NCBI GenBank assembly: GCA_026708085.1
Contig: JAPOVP010000163.1
Location: forward strand, 1 to 35,363
Source of the DNA: Caldilineaceae bacterium
Lineage (GTDB): Bacteria; Chloroflexota; Anaerolineae; Caldilineales; Caldilineaceae
Direction: 5' to 3'
Length of the DNA stretch: 35,363 nt
The notes under the pieces were generated by a model. That model was not told the DNA's origin and did not search any database. It was given only the letters and a program-made list of their open reading frames with translations. Of this stretch, positions 22,754 through 32,393 are shown piece by piece (position 1 is the first letter of the stretch; every line of letters starts with the position of its first letter). Position numbers and translations under genes: made by a program.

Positions 22754-25700
22754 CTATCGCTCGGTCCTTAGCGCCCTGAGCGAATCCAATAGAAAGGTGC
22801 GCCACCGCCCTTCGTCATCGATGGGAATATATACGGCCTCGCGCCCAACGTGGATGGCATTGTTGGGTATGAACTCGCCCTCGTCGGTGGTGTGGCCCAG
22901 GCCCATTCTGAGAAAACTTTGCAGCTTTCGCCGAGGACCGTCGGCGATTTCGCCTTTTACGACCTCCGATGATCCGATGGCGTGTAAAGGGAACCCTTGG
23001 GGAAGCTTGACGGCGATCTGGTCGCGGCGGCGACCGATGTTCAATATGCCGGTTCTAAGTGCCTCCATCTTCACCTCTATCTGGTAAAACAGATTCTCCA
23101 ATTCCTGAGGGAGGGCGTTTGACTCTGCGTCTTTACCAAAGCGGTCATCTATCTCCTTTCGCATTTCTTCCAGATCCTGCGACGAGTTCAGACCGGCAAT
23201 TCGCCGATAGAGTTGAAGACGCAAACCCTCATCTTCGACGTAATCTGCAGGAATCTCTGCCCGCAGCGGCAGGTCAAGGGTTACGGGAGGAGCAAGGGGA
23301 TCATCCAGTGCCATGGGGAGGGCCGCTTGGTCATGCGATGGCAGTGTCACATGAGAGGGTCCTTCCCCATTGCCAGTAGTCGAACCTGCTGCACTGCCAT
23401 TTGGTCCTTGTGTCTTGGCAGATCGTTCCCTCATTTGGCGGAGTTCATTGACCGACTGGGCCAGTAAGCGAGTATAGAGGTCAAAACCAACACTTGCAAT
23501 CTGGCCGTGCTGCCTTGCGCCCAGCAGCTCTCCCGCCCCTCGGATTTCGAGGTCGCGCATGGCGATGCGAAAACCAGCTCCCAATTCGTCACTGCTTTCC
23601 AACAGGGCTTCAAGCCGGCGGCGCGCGTCAAAAGAGAGTGTGATATGGCGATCATGAAAGAGATAGCAGTAACCCCGGACTGCGCCGCGGCCGACGCGGC
23701 CTCGCAACTGGTACAGCTGGGCCAGCCCGAAATGGTCGGCACGATTTACGATAATTGTATTGGCCCGTCGAATGTCGAGGCCGTTCTCGACGATGGTCGT
23801 GCAGACGAGAACATCGATTTCGCCGTCGGCGAAGCGCATCATCGTGTCTTCCAGTTCGCGCTCGGCCATCTGTCCGTGCGCAATGGCCACGACCGCCTCG
23901 GGCACCTCGCGCTTGAGACGTGTCGCCAGGGTCTGAAGGCCACGGACGCGGTTATGGACGAAGAATACCTGGCCGTCCCGCTCCAATTCCCTTTGAACGG
24001 CCTGACGAACGAGCGTGCTGTCGAACTCAGAGAGAATGGTACGCACAGGGAGCCGTTCTCTGGGGGGCGTATTGATGGTGCTCATGTCGCGAACACCGCT
24101 CAGACTCATGTGCAGGGTTCGAGGGATCGGGGTCGCGCTAAGGGTAAGCACGTCCATTTGGGACCGGATCTGCTTGAGACGTTCCTTGTGGGTGACACCA
24201 AAGCGCTGCTCTTCATCGATGACGAGCAGTCCAAGCGAATTAAACCCCACATCTTTGGATAGCAAACGGTGGGTGCCGATGACAATGTCAACGGTGCCTT
24301 CGCGCATTTTTTGCAGCACCTTCTCCTGCTGAGCCTGCGTACGGAAGCGGGAGAGCATTTCCACCAAGATGGGAAACTGCTCCAGCCGCTCGCTGAAGAC
24401 TCGGAAATGCTGCTGCGCCAAAACGGTTGTGGGCACAAGCACGGCCGTCTGTTTCCCATCCATCACAGCCTTGAATGCGGCGCGAATGGCAACCTCGGTC
24501 TTGCCGTAGCCGACATCGCCGATAATGATCCGGTCCATCGGCCGGTCCGTTTCCATGTCACGTTTGACGTCGATGATGGCGTCGATCTGGTCGGCCGTCT
24601 CACGGAAGGGGAAGGCTGCTTCCATCTCTTCTTGCCAGGGGCCGTCCGGGCTGAAGGCATAACCGGGAACGACCTCCCGCTCAGCGTAGAGCTTGAGAAG
24701 GTCTTCGGCTATGTCTTCAACGGCTTTCTTTGCACGCGCTTTAACCGTCTGCCAGTCGCTCGTTCCCAAGCGTGTAACGGAGGGCGGTATGCCTGAGTCC
24801 CCTGCCCCTACGTAACGACTCAGCCGGTCTGCCTGATGCACGGGGACGTAGAGCTTGTCACCCCTTGCGTAGTTCACCTGCAGGTATTCGCGCTCCACGC
24901 CTCCCATTTCGAGCCTAGCGAGGCCCTCATAGACTCCGATGCCATGCTCCATGTGAACGACATAGTCGTTGGGGCTGACGTCGGCAAAGAAGAGTTCCGG
25001 GGCCACAGTTGATTGGGGCCTGCGCCGCTGTTGCCGGCTCTGACGGGTCCAGCCGAACAGTTCCGAATCTGTGTAAATGCGCAGGGAACCGGGCTGCCTG
25101 CCATTTTTTTCATTGCCTTGGCCCGAGGCCCCGTTCATGACAAACCCCTCTGGCACAACGCCCTGCAGAAGAGAGATTCCGCGGCGAGGGGGGGATTCCA
25201 GGTCGGAGATCAGGTTTGCGGGGAGCTGGGCCTCGCGCAGTTCCTCCTGCAGTCGCGCAGTCTGGCGAGAAATGAGGACAACGCTGTCGGAGGCGTTGGC
25301 GTACTTTCGCATTTCCTGAAGGATGCGCCTGGTTTGCCCTGCAAAGTGGGGGCAGGGGACAAACTGACGCGCGAGAGGGGAAGTCACATCTTCGTTTTGT
25401 TCCCCCGGGAGTGCGCTCGTGCCCAAAACAAGTGGGAGGCGCGCGGCAGCCTGATAAAGGATTTCTTCCGGGGTGAAGAGACTGGAGCTGAAATTCGAAG
25501 GAAGTTCGTGGCCGCGCTGAAGCTCCTGGTAGGTTCGGGCCCCTTCTTCCTCTGCTTCCCTGAGACTAACGGCCAGCTGCTCGCCGTCGTCGATGACAAG
25601 CAGGCTGTCTTCGGGCAGGTGGTCCAGCACCGAAGCCGGGCGGCTGTAAAGATAGGGCAGATACCACTCTATGCCACGAAACGTACGACCGGAACCAAGG

Positions 25701-26647
25701 TCCTCGAGTTCACGTACAATTTCCTCACGGATGGCCAGAATCAGGTTCGGTTCTTTCAAGAGCGCCGAACGGAGCCCCTCCATTCCAGAAAAAGTGGTCG
25801 GGCCGTCGTCAGATTCTCTGCCCTGTGCAGACAGTTCCTCTGAGGTACCGTGAACAAGGGTTGATTCGCTCTGCCGGTCATGGACCAACCCGGCTGGGGA
25901 GACTTCTCCTGAAGGTGACGGCGGGGCAGTTCCAGACAAAACAGTTCCGAGGGCTTCGCTACCGGGCCCAATCAGAACTCTTTGCAGCTGCAGTTCGCTC
26001 CGCTGCGTAGCCGGGTCGAAAGAACGCAGCGACTCCACTTCGTCACCAAACAGGTCGATGCGGACAGGATAGGGCAGATTTGGAGGCCAGATGTCGACGA
26101 TTCCACCGCGGCGAGCGAAAGTTCCCGGTTCTTCCACGACCTGCGCGGGTTCGTAACCGTTGCGGACCCACCTGCCGGTCAGCTCATCCAAATGAATGAA
26201 GGTGCCGACACGGAGAGGCCGCAGAGCCATTCGAAACATTCTTGCGGGCAACGTTTTCTGCATCAGGGCCCGCGGGGAGGCAACCACAACCGCGGGCTTG
26301 CTGTTCCTGTTCTGCAGGGCTGCCAGCGCGGTCAATCTGAGCTGGCGAGTACGGCCTGTCCATGGAATGCGTTCGTAGGGCAGGGCATCGGGATCGGCAT
26401 AGAGAGAGACAGGCGGCGCCCCTGCGGATGGCGGCAGGAACAGTGCGAGCTGCTCAACCCACCTCTCGGCCTGTTCGGCTGTGCCGGCCAGTACGAGGAC
26501 CGGACCTTCTCGCTCGATTGCGGCTGCGGCGACGACGAGTGCGCGCGCCGCCCCGTACAGTTTCTGGGGCGCCGTGGTATGCCGTTCAAGAAGGTCTTGA
26601 AAGGCTGGCTGGACTTTCAGAAGTGGAAGCAGACCTGAGAGATTCAT
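22754..26647 (-). CDS. mfd: Transcription-repair coupling factor Mfd
   Basis: Releases RNA polymerase stalled at DNA lesions and recruits UvrA. The 1297-residue protein has the UvrB-like N-terminal module (about 1-230), the CarD-like RNA polymerase-interacting domain (about 553-645, with [17 protein letters not shown]), and a RecG-like motor with Walker A GDVGYGKT near 706-713 and the DEEQRFGV motif near 808-815. The C-terminal TRCF domain follows (about 1125-1297). It is longer than most Mfd proteins because of two low-complexity segments: about 230-290 (Ser, Pro, Gly, Glu-rich) and about 1073-1120 (Ser, Thr, Gly-rich linker). Both are in frame and leave the motifs intact. It follows pth by 91 bases on the same strand. 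The ATG has only a weak AGCAAGA upstream. Confidence 0.97.
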   Translation of the reverse strand: MNLSGLLPLLKVQPAFQDLLERHTTAPQKLYGAARALVVAAAAIEREGPVLVLAGTAEQAERWVEQLALFLPPSAGAPPVSLYADPDALPYERIPWTGRTRQLRLTALAALQNRNSKPAVVVASPRALMQKTLPARMFRMALRPLRVGTFIHLDELTGRWVRNGYEPAQVVEEPGTFARRGGIVDIWPPNLPYPVRIDLFGDEVESLRSFDPATQRSELQLQRVLIGPGSEALGTVLSGTAPPSPSGEVSPAGLVHDRQSESTLVHGTSEELSAQGRESDDGPTTFSGMEGLRSALLKEPNLILAIREEIVRELEDLGSGRTFRGIEWYLPYLYSRPASVLDHLPEDSLLVIDDGEQLAVSLREAEEEGARTYQELQRGHELPSNFSSSLFTPEEILYQAAARLPLVLGTSALPGEQNEDVTSPLARQFVPCPHFAGQTRRILQEMRKYANASDSVVLISRQTARLQEELREAQLPANLISDLESPPRRGISLLQGVVPEGFVMNGASGQGNEKNGRQPGSLRIYTDSELFGWTRQSRQQRRRPQSTVAPELFFADVSPNDYVVHMEHGIGVYEGLARLEMGGVEREYLQVNYARGDKLYVPVHQADRLSRYVGAGDSGIPPSVTRLGTSDWQTVKARAKKAVEDIAEDLLKLYAEREVVPGYAFSPDGPWQEEMEAAFPFRETADQIDAIIDVKRDMETDRPMDRIIIGDVGYGKTEVAIRAAFKAVMDGKQTAVLVPTTVLAQQHFRVFSERLEQFPILVEMLSRFRTQAQQEKVLQKMREGTVDIVIGTHRLLSKDVGFNSLGLLVIDEEQRFGVTHKERLKQIRSQMDVLTLSATPIPRTLHMSLSGVRDMSTINTPPRERLPVRTILSEFDSTLVRQAVQRELERDGQVFFVHNRVRGLQTLATRLKREVPEAVVAIAHGQMAERELEDTMMRFADGEIDVLVCTTIVENGLDIRRANTIIVNRADHFGLAQLYQLRGRVGRGAVRGYCYLFHDRHITLSFDARRRLEALLESSDELGAGFRIAMRDLEIRGAGELLGARQHGQIASVGFDLYTRLLAQSVNELRQMRERSAKTQGPNGSAAGSTTGNGEGPSHVTLPSHDQAALPMALDDPLAPPVTLDLPLRAEIPADYVEDEGLRLQLYRRIAGLNSSQDLEEMRKEIDDRFGKDAESNALPQELENLFYQIEVKMEALRTGILNIGRRRDQIAVKLPQGFPLHAIGSSEVVKGEIADGPRRKLQSFLRMGLGHTTDEGEFIPNNAIHVGREAVYIPIDDEGRWRTFLLDSLRALRTER

Positions 26648-26738
26648 TCTTGCTGTGAGCTCAATGACCTAGCTGCCGGGAACGGGACCATTTCAGGCAA
26701 TTGGAGGCCCCACTCAAGGTACAAAACGAATGGCAAGC

Positions 26739-27365
26739 TCATTTTGCCGTCGCCGGCGTCGAATTGTACCGATTCATCGCCAGGTCGATCCCATAGAATA
26801 GCCAGGTTTCGACGGCGTCGGCGATGCGGTGGCGAAGAGATTCAAAGATGATCTCCTCGTCAGCGCTGAAGTCTTGCAGTACATAGTCGGCCGGGCTCAT
26901 AGGAGTGCCAGGGCGACCTATGCCCACCCTGGCGCGTGGAAATCGATCAGTTCCCAGCATGCGGATGAGAGACTTCATCCCGTTGTGTCCTCCGCTGCCG
27001 CCGAAAGGACGCAGGCGCAGTTTGCCGCTGGGAAGGTCGAGTTCGTCGTAAACGACGAAGATATCGTCTGCTTCTACTCGAAAATAGTTTGCCATCGGCG
27101 CTACGGAGTTGCCGCTCAGATTCATGAAAGTGAGCGGGCGCACTATCAGGACCTGCTGGCTGGACGAATCTCTGTCCGGCAGCCGGACAGATTCCGGGGC
27201 ACGCGAGTGCGAGATTGTACCCTGCCCAAAGAGTGCGTTGTATTTCGAACGCGAGAGAGAAATGGCATGCCGCCTGGCCAAGACGTCCGCCACTTGAAAG
27301 CCGATATTGTGTCGATTGCGCGCGTATCGGGGCCCGGGGTTGCCCAGGCCCACTATCATTTTCAT
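26739..27365 (-). CDS. pth: Peptidyl-tRNA hydrolase
   Basis: Recycles peptidyl-tRNA that drops off the ribosome by cleaving the ester bond. The 208-residue protein carries the family residues N9 (GLGNPG), catalytic H19 (NRHNIGF), N82 (TFMNLSG), D107 (YDELDLP) and N128 (GGHNGMKS). Residues about 50-70 form an inserted polar loop, which explains a length slightly above the usual 185-195. ATG 27365 has GGAAAG six bases upstream; ATG 27359 is also possible. It lies upstream of mfd on the same strand, the same gene order as in many Gram-positive bacteria. Confidence 0.97.
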   Translation of the reverse strand: MKMIVGLGNPGPRYARNRHNIGFQVADVLARRHAISLSRSKYNALFGQGTISHSRAPESVRLPDRDSSSQQVLIVRPLTFMNLSGNSVAPMANYFRVEADDIFVVYDELDLPSGKLRLRPFGGSGGHNGMKSLIRMLGTDRFPRARVGIGRPGTPMSPADYVLQDFSADEEIIFESLRHRIADAVETWLFYGIDLAMNRYNSTPATAK

Positions 27366-27710
27366 GATCAGCTTTCCAGCCAGGTCCTCGCTCTATGCGA
27401 TTCGGGCTCCTTCAATGGCGAAAGGTCGGTACTCAAAAGTCTTTGAGTAAATCGCGCAGGTCGTCAGTCGTTCCTGACAGCCAGCTTCCATTGGTGAAGC
27501 GCGAGAGATCGTTTCACTCGATGTTGAACCTCAGCACTTGATTATCCCGCATCTGAATCCGCTGGCCAAACCATGCCTGCAATTGCTCCTGGTGAAAAAC
27601 GGGTCGGTCGCGCCTGCGCCTCTCGAAGAAGACTGAGACTCGCGGGAGTAGAGGCAGTTGTGCCGCAGACTCTGACATATTGCTGCCGAACTAGATTGGG
27701 GGAGTTCAAC
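27366..27710. other. Intergenic region upstream of pth
   Basis: A 345-base gap between the LRR gene stop and the pth start, both on the minus strand. It holds a perfect inverted repeat at 27430-27449 and otherwise nothing I can support. Small open frames across it look like chance. Confidence 0.5.
27430..27449. promoter_or_regulatory. Perfect eight-base inverted repeat upstream of pth
   Basis: TACTCAAA, four-base loop AGTC, TTTGAGTA. The symmetry is exact and the sequence AT-rich compared with its surroundings. It lies 65 bases upstream of the pth start. No T-run follows, so an operator or a 5' leader hairpin fits better than a terminator. Confidence 0.4.
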
Positions 27711-30026
27711 TCAACCTGCGGCGAGTCCAATCACGAAAGAAACCGAGCAGGATGGCAGATTGAGACCGAACAGATGCGCTGACACGACAGCATTTGCATC
27801 AGCCGGATCAACGTCGGCCGGAAGGCACAGCTGGTTTGCAGACAGGTCCAGGCTCGACAGTTTGGTGAGTGCACTCAGATCGGGCACCGGTCCCGTCAAC
27901 TGATTTGAGGCGAGAATCAGGACGGTCAGGTCGACCAGGCTGCTCATCTCAGGAATCCGCCCGTTCAACTGGTTGGAGCCAAGATCCAGGGCCGTCAGAG
28001 CAGTGAGCGAGCCAAGAGCCGGAATCGACCCGGTCAGCTGATTGCGACTCAGATTTAGCCGGGAGAGCCTGGTCAAGGACCCAGGGTCAGGTATTCGTCC
28101 GGTCAACTGATTGTTACTCAGATCCAACCCGCTGAGGCTGACGAGAGAGCTGATTTCAGGTATCGTTCCGGTAAGCGAATTGTTTGCAAGTGATAGGTCG
28201 GTAAGATTCGTGAGCGTGCTAAGGTCCTGGATCGGGCCGGACAACTGATTGCGAGCCAGAAGGAAAAACCTGAGGTTGGTCATTGCGCTAATATCAGGAA
28301 TGCGGCCTGTCAAATGGTTGTTGCTCAGATCAATCCAGGCCAGGTTGGTGAGTGCACTCAGACCAGGCACGGAACCGGTCAGCTGATTGCTTCCAAGGTA
28401 CAGATCGGTCAAATTGGTGAGTGAACCCAGGGCTGGAATCGTCCCGCTCAGTTCATTGTCTGAAAGAGAGATAACCTTGAGGTTGGTTAATGCGCTCAAG
28501 TCGGGTATGGGTCCTGTCAACCGATTTGATCCAAGGTCAAGCTCGTTCAAGTTGGTGAGAGCACTCAGATCCGGAATGGGCCCAGTCAGGTTGTTTTCAG
28601 CGAGAGAAAGGTCAGTGAGTTGCGTGAGGGCGGCCAGGTTGGGAATCGATCCTGCTAGCTGATTCGCGCTCAGGTCAAGGCGTTCGAGTTTTGTGTGTGT
28701 GTTCAGGACCGGCACTGTTCCGGTAAGCCGGTTGCTGCTGACGGACAACCATTCCAACTGGGATAGGGCGCCCAGGTCAGGAATAGACCCGGTCAGCTGA
28801 TTGAAATCCAGGTCAAGTATTGTGAGTTGGGTAAGTGCGCTCAGATCGGGAAGCGTACCGCTCAGGTTATTGCCGGCAAGCGCCAGTTCCTTGACGCGTC
28901 CATCCTCATCAACCTTTACGCCGAACCAGGTAGTGATCGAAGTACTGGACAGCCAGTTGTCTTTATGGGCCCAATTTGCGCCATCGGTCGCCTGAAATAG
29001 AGCGACAAGCGCTGCCTTTTCTTCTGAATTGTCGGCAATGGCCGGTGCTTCAGAGACTAGCACTGAGACAACTTGCGACCACGCTCCCAAGGTGCCGTGC
29101 GCGTCCATAGCAGCGATACTATAATAGTAGGTTTGCCCTGCAGTTGCTTGCGTACGTGTAAATGAGGTCGTGGTCAAGTCACCTTTGTCGAGCCGCTCCC
29201 AGCCGGTAGCGAGGTCCAGCCATTCCCACAATTGGTATGAGGAGGCCCCCGCAATGGGAGACCAATTCAACTCAACGGTAGCTGTAAGGTTGGAAGTCGC
29301 TGAGAGTACCGGGGCAGGCAAACCTTCGTTTGGGGCAGGGAGGGTTGCCTGCACTTGTGCCGACCAGTCACTGAATACGCCGGCGGCATCAATGGCGGCG
29401 ACAGTATAGTAGTAGGTGAGCCCGGGAGTAAGGCTGGCATGACTGAAGATTGTGCCGGTCAAGCTGTCGCCGCCGATTCGTTGCCACCCTGGATCACTAT
29501 TCCACCACGTCCACAGTTCGTACTTTGAGGCGCCTGGTACCGGCTTCCAACTGAGATCTATCGCCGTCGATCCCTGAGGGGTCGCTGTGAGCACTGGCGC
29601 GTCCGGCCGTTGAGACTGTGCAGGCAGGGCTACTGAGGCCTGCTCCGACCACGCCCCCCGGGTCCCGCTGCTGTCGACGGCTGTAACGACATAGTAGTAG
29701 GTCTGGCCGGCGGTCAGCTGGGCGTGGGTATGAGAGGTGCCGGTCAGGTTGCCATCACCCAGAGGCTGCCACCCCGGGTCGCTGTTCCACCAGACCCACA
29801 GCTCGTAGCCGGCAGCCCCGGAAACTGAAGTCCAGGAGAGTTCGATAGTCGTTGCACTGGATGCGGTCGCGGTGAGAGTCGGCGCTGCTAAAATTGGCGA
29901 CTCGTTTGAGAGGGCATGGGCAGCATTGTTCAGTGAGTGCGGGAGGAAAAGCGCCGCGAAGGCTGATACCAAGAGTGCGAGAATCTTGAATTGAGTGAAA
30001 ACGTATGGCAGAGATTGCTTCAACAT
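27711..30026 (-). CDS. Secreted FN3 and plant-like leucine-rich-repeat protein
   Basis: A 771-residue exported protein. Residues 1-38 are a signal peptide with cleavage likely after AHA. Three fibronectin type III domains follow in exact 95-residue periods (starting near 48, 143 and 238), the first two sharing a WWNSDPGW motif. A plant-type LRR cap (about 333-385, with DGANWAHKDNW) precedes 15 consecutive repeats of exactly 23 residues (386-730; consensus NQLTGxIPDLSALTxLxxLdLxx). A 41-residue cap with two cysteines (CLPADVDP and LPSCSV) closes the protein. There is no C-terminal anchor or sorting signal, so it is probably released or held non-covalently at the surface, with a binding role. 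ATG 30026 has AAAGG five bases upstream; a longer frame lacks such support. Confidence 0.92.
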   Translation of the reverse strand: MLKQSLPYVFTQFKILALLVSAFAALFLPHSLNNAAHALSNESPILAAPTLTATASSATTIELSWTSVSGAAGYELWVWWNSDPGWQPLGDGNLTGTSHTHAQLTAGQTYYYVVTAVDSSGTRGAWSEQASVALPAQSQRPDAPVLTATPQGSTAIDLSWKPVPGASKYELWTWWNSDPGWQRIGGDSLTGTIFSHASLTPGLTYYYTVAAIDAAGVFSDWSAQVQATLPAPNEGLPAPVLSATSNLTATVELNWSPIAGASSYQLWEWLDLATGWERLDKGDLTTTSFTRTQATAGQTYYYSIAAMDAHGTLGAWSQVVSVLVSEAPAIADNSEEKAALVALFQATDGANWAHKDNWLSSTSITTWFGVKVDEDGRVKELALAGNNLSGTLPDLSALTQLTILDLDFNQLTGSIPDLGALSQLEWLSVSSNRLTGTVPVLNTHTKLERLDLSANQLAGSIPNLAALTQLTDLSLAENNLTGPIPDLSALTNLNELDLGSNRLTGPIPDLSALTNLKVISLSDNELSGTIPALGSLTNLTDLYLGSNQLTGSVPGLSALTNLAWIDLSNNHLTGRIPDISAMTNLRFFLLARNQLSGPIQDLSTLTNLTDLSLANNSLTGTIPEISSLVSLSGLDLSNNQLTGRIPDPGSLTRLSRLNLSRNQLTGSIPALGSLTALTALDLGSNQLNGRIPEMSSLVDLTVLILASNQLTGPVPDLSALTKLSSLDLSANQLCLPADVDPADANAVVSAHLFGLNLPSCSVSFVIGLAAG
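27837..28871 (-). repeat. Fifteen in-frame 69-bp LRR repeats
   Basis: The LRR part of the gene is 15 tandem units of exactly 69 bases (23 codons) with no length variation. Units differ mainly at the variable surface positions and at third codon positions. The regular length suggests growth by unequal crossing-over or slippage. Confidence 0.85.
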
Positions 30027-30457
30027 GGCGCCTTTCGGACATTCACAGGGCCCGCCGGACTTTCTCTTGACCGGAAAGGTCCGATCAGAGATGCGCCTGG
30101 ACCATCTATGTAACGGTATGTCGGGATGCAACCGTCGGCGGCAACTTCCGTCTTCAAATGCTACCACCGGGAACATTACAGCGGCCAATCCGGCACAGCA
30201 TCAGAGAAAATGCGGACCAACGCCGTCAATGGCTCTATGGCCAGGGGAATCTCAACTAATGCCCAGGCGAGAATTCCTGTTTCTTTCTTGTCCAACTCTT
30301 GCCAAGGATTCCCATAATCTGCCGGCCGGCAACCAGCGTGGATAGTACGCAGGACAGGGTTGGACTTACTTCAAAGTCGAAAAACCGGCCGCGCCTGCTG
30401 AGGGCGGCCGGCCTCAAATGCACTGTTTCAGGTTCAGAGTGTCGATCGTTGCCGGTT
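30027..30457. other. Intergenic region with long 5' leader
   Basis: A 431-base gap between two minus-strand genes. The left part is the leader of the LRR gene and can form at least one stem (CGGAC..TTTC with GAAA..GTCCG near 30056-30084 in plus-strand terms). GGCGC further upstream could pair with GCGCC next to the start codon. The right part holds the terminator at 30380-30411. No known riboswitch consensus is recognised. Confidence 0.4.
30380..30411 (-). terminator. Intrinsic terminator of the envelope-protein gene
   Basis: Read on the minus strand, CCGGCCGC and GCGGCCGG form a perfect eight-base GC stem around an 11-base loop, followed directly by TTTTT. It lies 47 bases after the stop codon of the gene at 30458-31357. 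Confidence 0.85.
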
Positions 30458-31357
30458 CTATTCGTTCCTGGCTAAGACCCACTCCAAGAGGCGTTTGGCG
30501 GCAAAGACCGCTACCAAGAGAAGGAACAGGCCGGCGCTCCAACGGACCCCAGTGAAGAATTGTTGGCGAAGTCTGTCCAGGGCCAAGGTTTCTCCAAGGT
30601 CTCCCAAGATTCCTGGCTGCTGAACTATTCCACTCTGGGTGGAGGAAGAGGACTGGCTTTCTGTTGTACCCCCACTGTCACTCTGGGACGGCGGAGGAGG
30701 CGTGGCGGTCGCTTCGCCGGCTGACCCTTCGATGTTTGGTTGTTCTACCTGGACTTCGGCGACGGTCGGTTGGGGGTAGGGCGTTGGCGTATCGATGGGA
30801 ATCGGTGTAGGTGTGGGCTCGTCGGGCGTTGGCGTCACCGGATCCCTGCTGACGGAGATGTTATGTACGAAGAACTCGCCGTAGTTTCCGTCGGGCCGAA
30901 CAACGCGCAAGCGCAGAGTGTAGGTACCTGGTGCGAGGACATCAGTGTGCCAGACGCCAAGCTGCCCGTTGACAATCTGTCGTGTTTCGCCGCCGAAATA
31001 GGCGTAGTCCTCATCGCCCATGGATGCCTCTTTATAGGAGAGCTCATACCTGGCGAAAGGAGACCCGGTTGCCGTTCCTATGATGGGCACCGGACCGCTG
31101 ACGCTGCTGCCTTGTTCTGGTGAGGTTATGCCCGACTGTCCCGTCTGCTCACTACGTGCCTGCACTCTGTCCAGTCTAGGGTCCAGAGTTTGGTCAAGAG
31201 AGTATGAGGAGCTTAGCTGGTCGCTCGCGGCGCTGGAAGTCCCGGCGATAATGGCCGATGCAAACAATGCCACAAACAGAATAGCCAGTACAGAGAGGGC
31301 CACAGAGCGGAATTCTTTTCTGTGTATGTTGGAGCGAAATCTGCTAAACACGGTCAT
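30458..31357 (-). CDS. Membrane-anchored extracytoplasmic protein with Pro/Thr linker
   Basis: A 299-residue protein with an N-terminal signal or anchor helix (about 18-40), a beta-sandwich-like domain (about 76-170), a Pro/Thr-rich linker (about 172-200, TPTPDEPTPTPIPIDTPTP), a Ser/Gln/Gly-rich stretch and a C-terminal membrane helix (about 268-290) ending in a basic tail. The central domain has the pattern ITSPEQGSSVSGPVPIIGTA, then ARYELSYKEASM, then APGTYTLRLRVVRPDGNY, typical of an Ig-like domain found in cell-wall or penicillin-binding proteins of Chloroflexota. A structural or binding role at the cell surface is likely. It has its own terminator. The ATG at 31357 has no clear ribosome-binding site. 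Confidence 0.75.
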   Translation of the reverse strand: MTVFSRFRSNIHRKEFRSVALSVLAILFVALFASAIIAGTSSAASDQLSSSYSLDQTLDPRLDRVQARSEQTGQSGITSPEQGSSVSGPVPIIGTATGSPFARYELSYKEASMGDEDYAYFGGETRQIVNGQLGVWHTDVLAPGTYTLRLRVVRPDGNYGEFFVHNISVSRDPVTPTPDEPTPTPIPIDTPTPYPQPTVAEVQVEQPNIEGSAGEATATPPPPSQSDSGGTTESQSSSSTQSGIVQQPGILGDLGETLALDRLRQQFFTGVRWSAGLFLLLVAVFAAKRLLEWVLARNE

Positions 31358-31459
31358 GAATGCAACGGTCCTTGTGAGGCGTTTCGCAGCTTCTTCCGAT
31401 GCTTGGAGGCCGCCGCCTGTTGCCCTTCAGGCAACGATTATTGAACCAACTGTACTGAA

Positions 31460-32374
31460 TTACTGTAAAGACTGGATGTAGAGAATTATGTCAACGATCT
31501 GTTCGTCAGTCAGATTCTCCTGTCCTGCCGAAGGCGGCATGGCGATGCCGGTACGATTGTTCGGCGCATCGGCGGCACGACCATCCCGGATGATTGCAAA
31601 CATTTCGCTCTCGGTGAGAACTGCGACCTGAGGTGAATTTGCGAGGGCAGTACCCAGGCCTTCAACGCCTACTCCATTCTGGCCGTGGCATGAGGCACAG
31701 CCCTGGGAATAGAGCAGCGCGCCATTTTCGAGGCTCGTAGGTGTCGCCGCCGGCGCGGGCGTCGCAGTGGGATCGGTTGACAGTTCGAGGAACGGTAACT
31801 CGGAAACGATGGGAAGTACGACCTCGGGCAGAGAGAATTGGACCTTACCCGCTCGAGCGGCCCCGACTAAGTAAAACGCTACCGCAGCCAGTACGATCAA
31901 GGGTACCGGCCACCTAGGCCACTGATATGACCAGGTATTGCCTGCACTTCCTGAATCAGTGGCGATTACCGCCAGCATGCCAGTTGTAATGATCATGAAA
32001 CCGATCATTGCGAGGAGGGGGATCGTGACAATTCCGAACCAATTTATCCAGACTGTCGAACAGGTTACGCCAATTGCACACGAGGACGGCGATCCGAAAT
32101 AGGGCGTCTTCTGCAGCAGAAAGTGGTAGACGGAGATTCCCTGGCCCAGCAGCGAGAATGGCAGAACCAGATGGGGAAGATGATGGTCCCTGCGCATGAT
32201 TCCCAAGGTGAGCAGTACGGCGAGTGGGTACATGAAAATGCGCTGGTACCAGCAAAGCGTACAGGGCGTAAATCCGCTCACTTCGCTGAAGTATAGGCTT
32301 CCCAATGTTGCGACCCAAGCGGTGATGAGCGACCCATACAGGCCTAGTTTTGTCCAAGAACGGGAACTGTTCAT
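31460..32374 (-). CDS. DsbB-like oxidoreductase fused to a cytochrome c domain
   Basis: Residues 1-145 match DsbB, the membrane enzyme that reoxidises DsbA and passes electrons to quinone: four membrane helices, the CxxC pair C38-C41 (FTPCTLCWYQR) and a second cysteine pair C99 and C105 (SSCAIGVTC). A fifth helix (about 156-172) and a Pro/Ala/Thr linker lead to a class I cytochrome c domain (about 214-304) with the haem site CASCH at 226-230 and axial-ligand candidate M279 (GIAMPPSAG). Both parts are on the outer face of the membrane if the topology is as usual. The start is ATG 32374; upstream in-frame residues belong to the dsbA region. It lies 19 bases after the DsbA-like gene and would be co-transcribed with it. 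Confidence 0.88.
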   Translation of the reverse strand: MNSSRSWTKLGLYGSLITAWVATLGSLYFSEVSGFTPCTLCWYQRIFMYPLAVLLTLGIMRRDHHLPHLVLPFSLLGQGISVYHFLLQKTPYFGSPSSCAIGVTCSTVWINWFGIVTIPLLAMIGFMIITTGMLAVIATDSGSAGNTWSYQWPRWPVPLIVLAAVAFYLVGAARAGKVQFSLPEVVLPIVSELPFLELSTDPTATPAPAATPTSLENGALLYSQGCASCHGQNGVGVEGLGTALANSPQVAVLTESEMFAIIRDGRAADAPNNRTGIAMPPSAGQENLTDEQIVDIILYIQSLQ

Positions 32375-32393
32375 CTGGATGCGTTTCAGATGG

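Noticed and set aside
23507..24262. 251-codon plus-strand open frame inside mfd
   Set aside because: It mirrors the conserved motor domain of mfd and has no recognisable fold of its own.
25013..25843. 276-codon plus-strand open frame inside mfd
   Set aside because: Antisense shadow; long only because the GC-rich coding strand leaves few stops.
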